Below, in pieces: positions 58,386 through 64,000 of a DNA stretch of 64,000 nucleotides (the first letter of the stretch is position 1; every line of letters begins with the position of its first letter). The stretch is from Lentzea jiangxiensis. GTDB taxonomy: Bacteria; Actinomycetota; Actinomycetes; Mycobacteriales; Pseudonocardiaceae. The notes under the pieces were generated by a model. It saw nothing but the letters and a program-made list of their open reading frames with translations, ran no database searches and was not told the DNA's origin. A program made the position numbers and the translations under genes. Location: positions 158,986 through 222,985 of the forward strand of contig NZ_FNIX01000012.1 in assembly GCF_900104175.1 (NCBI RefSeq), written 5' to 3'.

Positions 58386-60421
58386 GCGCAGGACAGCAGA
58401 TCACCGCCACGACCCCGCCCCAGCCGGGGAGCAGGGTGTCGTGGGCCCCGGACGGCACGTGGGTGGCGATCGCCGCGGCACAGCCGGGCGCGTGGATCGG
58501 CGACTACAACACCGTGGGCGTGCTGACCACCCTGTCCGCGGAACCGGGCTCACCCGGCTGGTCGGTCACGAACTTCGGCCCGGTGCACGACGTCGCGGTC
58601 AGCCCGGACGGCCGGCTGCTCGCTGTCGCGGGCGCGCTGACCGGCGTCGTGAGTGCGCAGGACGGCGCGTTGCGCTTCGGGTTCCAGGGGATCTGGGCGG
58701 AAAGCACCGCCTTCAGCCCCGACGGCCGGCGCGCGGCGTGGTGGGGCACCGACGTGTTCAACGGCATGCGGCAGATCCTCTGGGCCGCTGACGTGGCGAC
58801 CGGGCACAAGCGCGGGCCGTGGGACTGGCAGGGCAGCAACGCCTCGGTGGTGTTCAGCCCCGACTCGCGCTGGATCGCGGCACCGGGGGTCGCCGGCATC
58901 GCGCTGGTCGACCTGGACGCGCAGAGCGCGAGCCTCGTGCCGATCGCCCGCGGCACGACGAACGTCGCCTTCAGCCCGGACGGGAAGTGGCTCGCGGCGG
59001 GGTGCTGGGACGGGACGATCCGCGTCTACGCGTTCCCCGGCCTGCTGCCGGGCCCCGTGCTGCGGCCCGACGCCGACCTGCACGTCGGCGGGGTGGTGTT
59101 CAGCCAGGACTCGCGGTGGGTGGCGGGCGTGGTCGAGCCCGGCGTCGGCGTGTACCGGGTGAGCGACGGCACGCCACGACTGTCCGCGCTGGCCGACGTG
59201 CCGGAGGCGAGCAAGGTCGTCTTCAGCCCGGACCTGCGGCGGATGGCGGTGAACCAGACAGTCGGCAACCCGTCCGTCTCCGGCTTCGTCGTGCTGGACG
59301 CGGCGACCGGTGCGCCGCTGTGGCAGGCGACCACGCCGGACCGGGTGCGGGACGTCGAGTTCAGCCCGGACGGCACGAGGGTCGCCGCGTGCGGCGCCAA
59401 CGCCGACTCGACCGGGTTCGCGCGCGTGTACGACACCGGCCTGGAAAAGTCTCGCCGCCGAGTCGGCACGATCACGGCCATCAGGACGTCACCGGCCGGA
59501 ACACCACTCGTCGCGGCCGCCGACGACAACTCCTCGGTGACCGTGCTGGCCGCGGAGAGCGGCGCTCCCGTAGCGCGCAAACCGGTACCGGGTGGTGTGT
59601 CGGCGCTCGGGTTCGCCGACCACAGCCAGTCCGTCGTGGCCGGCGGGGCGAGCGGGGTGCGGCTGTTCTCGGTCGTCGGCGACCGGTCGTGGAAGGTCGA
59701 GCAGATCGGCATCGTCAACGGACTCGCGGTGGGCGGTCCGGCGGGCGAGTGGATCGCCATCGCGAGTGGACGGACAGCGCGGCTGGTGCGCAGCCTCGAC
59801 GGCGACAACCGGTGGGGTGCTCCGGTGACCCACCCGCAGACCGTCACCCGCGTCGCGATCAGTCCCGACGGCCGGTGGGTCGCCACCGGCTGCGTCGACC
59901 GCAGAACCCGGTTGCTCGACGCCATCACCGGAGCCGAGGTGATGGCGGTCGAGGGCGACGGCAAGGTGCTCGCCCTCGCCTTCGGCTCCGTGCTGGTCAG
60001 CGCGAACGAGGACGGCGTCGTCACGATCGCCGACCCGGCCGGCCCCGCCGTGCGGGCGCGCGTCACCCGCGGCTTCGGGTGCTCCCTGGTCGCGCTCAGC
60101 CACGACGGGACGCTGCTCGCGACCGCGTGGGACGACGGCCTCGTGCTGGTCCACGACATCACCGCGCAACCGGCGGAGGTGCGCAGGCTGACCACGGCGG
60201 GCCCGGCCACCTGCCTGTCGTTCGCGCCGGGCGGCGCCGTGCTGTGCCTGGCGACCGGCGGCCCGCTGGTGCTGCTGACCGACGTGCGGACCGGTCACGA
60301 CGTGGCGTTGCTGCGGCACCCGAAACCGGTGCGGCACCTCGCCTTCAGCGCGGACGGCGGACTGGTGGCCACCGCGTGCGACGACGAGGTCGTCCGGGTC
60401 TTCGCGGTGGGCACGCCATGA
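58382..60421 (+). CDS. Double WD40-like beta-propeller protein 1
   Basis: The 679-residue product consists almost entirely of WD40/PQQ-like blades (VHDVAVSPDGRLLAVAGALT, TNVAFSPDGKWLAAGCWDGT, VTRVAISPDGRWVATGCVDR), about 14 in all, enough for two seven-bladed propellers. It has no signal peptide, enzyme domain or kinase. The final blades (HPKPVRHLAFSADGGLVATA, CDDEVVRVFAV) match those of the giant protein upstream and of the next gene, so the three arose by duplication. Propellers of this sort are protein-binding platforms. Overlaps of four bases on both sides show co-translation. Confidence 0.85.
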   Translation: MSAGQQITATTPPQPGSRVSWAPDGTWVAIAAAQPGAWIGDYNTVGVLTTLSAEPGSPGWSVTNFGPVHDVAVSPDGRLLAVAGALTGVVSAQDGALRFGFQGIWAESTAFSPDGRRAAWWGTDVFNGMRQILWAADVATGHKRGPWDWQGSNASVVFSPDSRWIAAPGVAGIALVDLDAQSASLVPIARGTTNVAFSPDGKWLAAGCWDGTIRVYAFPGLLPGPVLRPDADLHVGGVVFSQDSRWVAGVVEPGVGVYRVSDGTPRLSALADVPEASKVVFSPDLRRMAVNQTVGNPSVSGFVVLDAATGAPLWQATTPDRVRDVEFSPDGTRVAACGANADSTGFARVYDTGLEKSRRRVGTITAIRTSPAGTPLVAAADDNSSVTVLAAESGAPVARKPVPGGVSALGFADHSQSVVAGGASGVRLFSVVGDRSWKVEQIGIVNGLAVGGPAGEWIAIASGRTARLVRSLDGDNRWGAPVTHPQTVTRVAISPDGRWVATGCVDRRTRLLDAITGAEVMAVEGDGKVLALAFGSVLVSANEDGVVTIADPAGPAVRARVTRGFGCSLVALSHDGTLLATAWDDGLVLVHDITAQPAEVRRLTTAGPATCLSFAPGGAVLCLATGGPLVLLTDVRTGHDVALLRHPKPVRHLAFSADGGLVATACDDEVVRVFAVGTP

Positions 60422-62472
60422 CCGCCGTCGCGGTGGTGCGCAGCGAGACGACGCTGCCGTTCCAGGTGGGCGTGATCGCCTGGCACCCGTCGAACCAGTG
60501 GCTCGCCGCGGGCGCCTCCCGGTTGCCCGGTGCGCACAGTCCGGTCGGCGGGCTCGCGCGGGTCGACGCCGCCACCGGACTCGTCCGCTGGCACCTTCCC
60601 GGCGAGCACCTCGTGACCAGCATGGCGGTGCGTGCGGACGGACGCCTCGCCGCGGCGCTGCAGAGGTCGTCCGAGTCGGCGGGCCGGGTCAAGGTGCTGG
60701 CCGGCGCGACCGGCGGCACGCTTTTCGACGCGGCCGGCCTCGGCGAGGTGCGGTACAGCCCGGACGGTCGCTTCCTGGTGCACGAGAACAGCTCCGCCCG
60801 CACGGTGCTGGTCGACGCGGCGACCGGGCAGCTCGTGCGCGATGTCGGTGACGGGGTCGCCATGGCCGCGTTCAGCTCGGACTCGGCGACGCTCGCGGTC
60901 GCCGAGGGCTCCCGCCTGCTGCTGTGGGACCTCACGACCGGCACCCTGCTCTCGACCACGCCGCTGACCGCCATGCCGATGGACATGTCCTTCCGCGACG
61001 CCGGCAACCGGCTGGTGCTGTGCCGCGGCGCCAAGACGACGGTGGTCGACGGGCGCACCGGAACGGTCGTGGCGACCACGACCCTCGACCTGCCCCTCCA
61101 GGTGCTCGACAGCATTCGGCCGCGGCGGATCAGCCCGGACGGCCACGTGATCGCCGCGCTCGTCGCGCGCGGCGTCGTCGGCTGCCGGGTCGACGACGGG
61201 CAGCGGCTGTTCTTCAGCGAGTTCGGCACAGGGGACTTCCGCTTCACCGGCCCGCTCGAGTTCAGCCCGACCGGCGACCACGTCGCCATCGACCGCGGGT
61301 TCGGTGTCGCACCCGATCAGCCGCGCCACGGTGTCGCCGTGCTCGACACCCGCAACGGCGCCGTGCTGTGGCAGGACGTCCGCGACGACGTGAGCGCTGT
61401 CGCCCACAGCCCGGACGGCACCCAGCTCGCCGCCGCCGGGCGTGGTGCGAGCGGGAACGGGTTCGTCCGGATCTACCACGCCCGGCAGCTGGAGCTGTCC
61501 CGGCGCCGGGTGCGCGGCAGGGTGTTCCACGTCGCGGCCGGTGCCGGGCGGATCGCGGCAGCGGACGACGCGTCCACCGCGACCACCGTCGACTGCGTCA
61601 CCGGCGCGGTGCTGGCGCAGCGGTCGCACACGGGGAAGCTGACCGCGATCGCCATGAGCGACGACGGCCGGCACGTGGTCACCGGCAGCACCGCGCGGCT
61701 GGTGCACCTGTTCACCGCTGACAAGGGCGTGCCGGTGTGGGCGGCGAGGCTCGGCGGCGCGGTGAACGGTGTGGCGATCGGCGGCGAGCGGATCGCCGTG
61801 GCGGGTGCCGACCGCACCACGCGTCTCTACCCGCGGGACGCCGGTGCTGATCCGGAGCAGCAAAGTCCACTCTGGACCGCGACGCACCCGCAGCCGGTGA
61901 CCGCCGTGGCACTGGGCGCGCATCGCGTTGCCACGGCGTGCAACGACCGCGTCACGAGAATCCTCGACATCCGCGACGGCGCCGAGCTGCACCGGATCTC
62001 ACACCCGAACGGCAAGGCGACCGGCATCGCGTTCAGCGGCGATCTGCTGGCCGTGGGCGTCACGGACGGCACGGCGCGGGTCGTCGACGCCACGACCGGC
62101 GCCACCCGCCTCCACGTCACACATCCCAGCGACATCGTCGCCGTGGCGATCAGCGCGGATGGCGCGTTGCTCGCGACCGCGGGCGCCGAGCCGGCCGTCC
62201 GGCTGTGGCACGTCGGCGGCACCGGCCAGCCACTGCGGACGCTCCCGCAGGCCGGTCCGGTCACGGCCCTGAGCTTCCACCCGGCAGACCGGTCACTGGC
62301 GATCGCGACCGAGGCCGGCGTGGTCTCGATCGTCGACGCGAACGGTGTGCCGCTCGGCCACAGCGCCCACCCCGCCGCCGTGCGTCACCTGGTCCACAGT
62401 GCCGACGGCAGGGTGCTCGCCACCGCGTGCGACGACGAGCACGTCCGCGCGTTCACCACGATCCCGCTCTGA
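60418..62472 (+). CDS. Double WD40-like beta-propeller protein 2
   Basis: The 684-residue product parallels the preceding one along its whole length, starting from FQVGVIAWHPSNQWLAAGAS and including VSAVAHSPDGTQLAAAGRGA, LTAIAMSDDGRHVVTGSTAR and the ending VRHLVHSADGRVLATACDDE. Both contain a run of similar order in mid-protein (FVRIYHARQLELSRRRVRGR here; FARVYDTGLEKSRRRVG in propeller 1), which fixes them as paralogues. There is no signal peptide. Two copies, plus the propeller half of the giant protein, suggest a hetero-oligomeric assembly. The neprosin-like gene follows after 11 bases. Confidence 0.85.
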   Translation: MTAVAVVRSETTLPFQVGVIAWHPSNQWLAAGASRLPGAHSPVGGLARVDAATGLVRWHLPGEHLVTSMAVRADGRLAAALQRSSESAGRVKVLAGATGGTLFDAAGLGEVRYSPDGRFLVHENSSARTVLVDAATGQLVRDVGDGVAMAAFSSDSATLAVAEGSRLLLWDLTTGTLLSTTPLTAMPMDMSFRDAGNRLVLCRGAKTTVVDGRTGTVVATTTLDLPLQVLDSIRPRRISPDGHVIAALVARGVVGCRVDDGQRLFFSEFGTGDFRFTGPLEFSPTGDHVAIDRGFGVAPDQPRHGVAVLDTRNGAVLWQDVRDDVSAVAHSPDGTQLAAAGRGASGNGFVRIYHARQLELSRRRVRGRVFHVAAGAGRIAAADDASTATTVDCVTGAVLAQRSHTGKLTAIAMSDDGRHVVTGSTARLVHLFTADKGVPVWAARLGGAVNGVAIGGERIAVAGADRTTRLYPRDAGADPEQQSPLWTATHPQPVTAVALGAHRVATACNDRVTRILDIRDGAELHRISHPNGKATGIAFSGDLLAVGVTDGTARVVDATTGATRLHVTHPSDIVAVAISADGALLATAGAEPAVRLWHVGGTGQPLRTLPQAGPVTALSFHPADRSLAIATEAGVVSIVDANGVPLGHSAHPAAVRHLVHSADGRVLATACDDEHVRAFTTIPL

Positions 62473-62483
62473 GAGGAATTCCG

Positions 62484-63710
62484 ATGATCCAGCCGTTCGA
62501 GGACTTCCGCAGGTCGCTGTCGTCCGTCAGGTACGCCTCGCTGCGCGAGAACACCGAGGTGAAGCCGGACAACGACGCGTTCGACGAGATGCGCGAGTTC
62601 CTGCTCAGACGCTACGACGGCGTCGACGTCCAGCACAGCTTCGTCGATCCCGGCGGCGAGGTCGTCGACTGCGTACCGGTCGAGCAGCAGCTGGCGTTGC
62701 GCGACAGCAGCGACATCCCGGAACCACCCGATCCGCCGTCCGAACCGGCAGGTGGCGACCTGGAGAGCCCCGCCATCGGTGAGAGCAAGCCGATCCCGCC
62801 GCCACTGCACCCCGACCACCACGATGAGTACGGCAACCAGATGTGGTGCCCGCCGGGCACGGTCCCGGTGCTGCGCCACACCCTCGAGCGGCTGGCGAGC
62901 GACCACTCCACCCTGGACGACTTCCTGGTCGGCCCCAAGGCGGCGGACAACGTGCGCCGCCACGCCGTGGCCAAGCAGGAGACCGACAACCTCGGCGGGG
63001 CCAGCGACATCAACACCTGGTCGCCGACGTTGATCCCACCCCAGCTGCTGTCGTCGGCGTCGCAGCAGTGGTACTCGACCGGGATGCAGCCGTTCGTCAC
63101 GCTGCAAAGCGTCGAGTGCGGCTGGCGTGCGGGCGTCATCGCGGGTCCGGTGGCCGCGGATTCTCTGCCCCGCCTCTTCGTGTTCTACACCCGTCAGGAC
63201 TACCAGCCGAGCCAGAGCTGTTACAACGACTACTGCGCCGGCGGATTCGCCTACACCCCCGGCGCCAGCCACGTGCTGCACGGCGCGCTGACACCCGTGT
63301 CGCAGCCGGGCGGCACCCAGTGGCACGTCCGGATGGGCTTCACGCTGACGCAGGACCGGTGGTGGTTCCACGCCAGCGGCGTGTGGGTCGGCTCCTATCC
63401 GGCGAGCCTCTTCTCGAACGGAACACTCGGCTCCGGCGCGCGGCTGGCGTCCTTCGGCGGCGAGACCACCACGGGCTTCGGTTCGTTCCCCGCGATGGGA
63501 TCGGGCCGGTTCCCTTCCGAGGGCTTTGGCAGGGCCGCGTACCAGCGGCTGATCGGCGTCAACAACCCGGCGGGCATTCCGGTGTCGCCCCAGCTCGTGC
63601 CGGGACAGGTGTCGCCCGCCTGCTACAACGTCGCGATCGCGGCTAGCGGGGACAGCGCGTGGGGCACCCACATCTTCTTCGGTGGGCCCGGCGGACTCAA
63701 CTGCCCGTAG
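62484..63710 (+). CDS. Neprosin-like glutamic peptidase (bacterial DUF239 homologue)
   Basis: The 408-residue product starts at ATG 62484 behind AGAGGA. Residues 118-140 (GNQMWCPPGTVPVLRHTLER) match the conserved CPxGTxPxRR element at the end of the plant neprosin activation peptide. Residues 175-360 form the neprosin catalytic domain: VTLQSVECGWRAGV (Glu211), SCYNDYCAGGFAY, WVGSYPASLF, ASFGGETTT (Glu327) and MGSGRFPSEGFGRAAYQR. The two glutamates correspond to the catalytic pair of plant neprosin, a proline-specific peptidase. The proline-rich 78-110 linker may be its own substrate. No signal peptide is seen, which is odd for a protein with paired cysteines. Confidence 0.85.
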   Translation: MIQPFEDFRRSLSSVRYASLRENTEVKPDNDAFDEMREFLLRRYDGVDVQHSFVDPGGEVVDCVPVEQQLALRDSSDIPEPPDPPSEPAGGDLESPAIGESKPIPPPLHPDHHDEYGNQMWCPPGTVPVLRHTLERLASDHSTLDDFLVGPKAADNVRRHAVAKQETDNLGGASDINTWSPTLIPPQLLSSASQQWYSTGMQPFVTLQSVECGWRAGVIAGPVAADSLPRLFVFYTRQDYQPSQSCYNDYCAGGFAYTPGASHVLHGALTPVSQPGGTQWHVRMGFTLTQDRWWFHASGVWVGSYPASLFSNGTLGSGARLASFGGETTTGFGSFPAMGSGRFPSEGFGRAAYQRLIGVNNPAGIPVSPQLVPGQVSPACYNVAIAASGDSAWGTHIFFGGPGGLNCP

Positions 63711-63740
63711 ACCGGTGCCGACCACCACTGACCTGCCCTA

Positions 63741-64000
63741 CTGGATGGGTTCCAGAGTTGGTGGCTAACTGGCGGCTTCTTCGAGAGGCTGTGCACTGTG
63801 CCCCGTGCGTACCCCGCCGAGTTCCGAGCGCGTGCCGTCGCGCTTGTTCGGGCCGGTAGAGAGCAGAAGCAGACCGCTGCCGACCTGGGTGTCCATCCGG
63901 TGACGTTGTCGAAGTGGGTCAAGCAGGACCGGATCGATCGGGGTGAGATTCCCGGCACCCCGAGCAGCGAGTCCGTCGAACTGCGTGCCGCTCGGCAACG
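63741..64000 (+). mobile_element. Left end of an IS3-type insertion sequence (cut by window edge)
   Basis: The sequence from about 63741 (TGGATGGGTTCCAGAG) leads directly into a transposase first open reading frame and has the look of an IS3-family left terminal region. The exact end and the target duplication cannot be fixed because the right end is outside the window. Its insertion lies 31 bases after the peptidase gene and leaves the propeller operon intact. Confidence 0.6.
63798..64000 (+). CDS. IS3-family transposase OrfA (partial)
   Basis: The open frame starts at GTG 63798 and runs off the window. The 67 visible residues (AYPAEFRARAVALVRAGREQ, KQTAADLGVHPVTLSKWVKQ) are the helix-turn-helix of an IS3-type OrfA, which binds the element's ends. 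IDRGEIPGTPSSESVELRAA begins the leucine-zipper part. The second frame with the DDE catalytic domain would follow outside the window. Confidence 0.88.
   Translation, partial: MPRAYPAEFRARAVALVRAGREQKQTAADLGVHPVTLSKWVKQDRIDRGEIPGTPSSESVELRAARQ

Noticed and set aside
1..64000. CRISPR arrays, tRNA or rRNA genes
   Set aside because: No regularly spaced repeats and no rRNA- or tRNA-like sequences were recognised by reading; a covariance-model scan was not possible here.

Overview
The window is about 70% G+C, with short intergenic gaps, frequent ATGA/GTGA start-stop overlaps, GTG starts and Streptomyces-type regulators. This points to a filamentous actinomycete. The DNRLRE/RHS secreted protein and the LAL regulators suit Pseudonocardiales, but the species cannot be fixed from the sequence.

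Layout. (1) 1-11 kb: the 3' end of a lipase-like gene, a broken GH30 glycosidase, a 2149-aa secreted RHS/YD-repeat protein with an unusual cationic, membrane-spanning tip, an XRE-NB-ARC-TPR regulator, and fragments of a serine recombinase and probably an insertion sequence. (2) 11.2-21 kb: four tandem LuxR-type (LAL) ATPase regulators. Two have degraded Walker A motifs; one of those two has also lost its DNA-binding domain and carries a TTA codon. (3) 21.3-48.5 kb: a biosynthetic cluster. It encodes an MFS exporter, a small GerE regulator, ispH-dxs-ispG for isoprenoid precursors, two methyltransferases, three P450s, a polyprenyl diphosphate synthase, a UbiA prenyltransferase, an arylamine N-acetyltransferase homologue, PabAB and PabC (p-aminobenzoate), an AurF-like N-oxygenase, a class II DAHP synthase, a carbamoyltransferase, a carboxylic acid reductase and a GMC oxidoreductase. 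(4) 48.5-50.2 kb: gene remnants and one small zinc-ribbon-like protein. (5) 50.3-63.7 kb: a tightly coupled operon of a 1569-aa protein ending in beta-propellers, a 1138-aa protein of unknown type, two further double-propeller proteins and a bacterial neprosin-like glutamic peptidase. (6) 63.74 kb to the end: the left end of an IS3-type element.

How the genes fit together. DAHP synthase feeds chorismate; PabAB and PabC make p-aminobenzoate; the AurF-like enzyme can hydroxylate its nitrogen; the NAT homologue can acylate the hydroxylamine; UbiA can prenylate the ring; a P450 can then cyclise. This is the logic known for benzastatins. The extra carboxylic acid reductase, carbamoyltransferase, GMC oxidoreductase and further P450s suggest a reduced, carbamoylated relative. 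Two divergent intergenic regions carry the same 117-bp promoter block with a palindrome just upstream of the -35 box, which probably co-regulates the cluster. The propeller/neprosin operon is the best candidate for an undescribed system.
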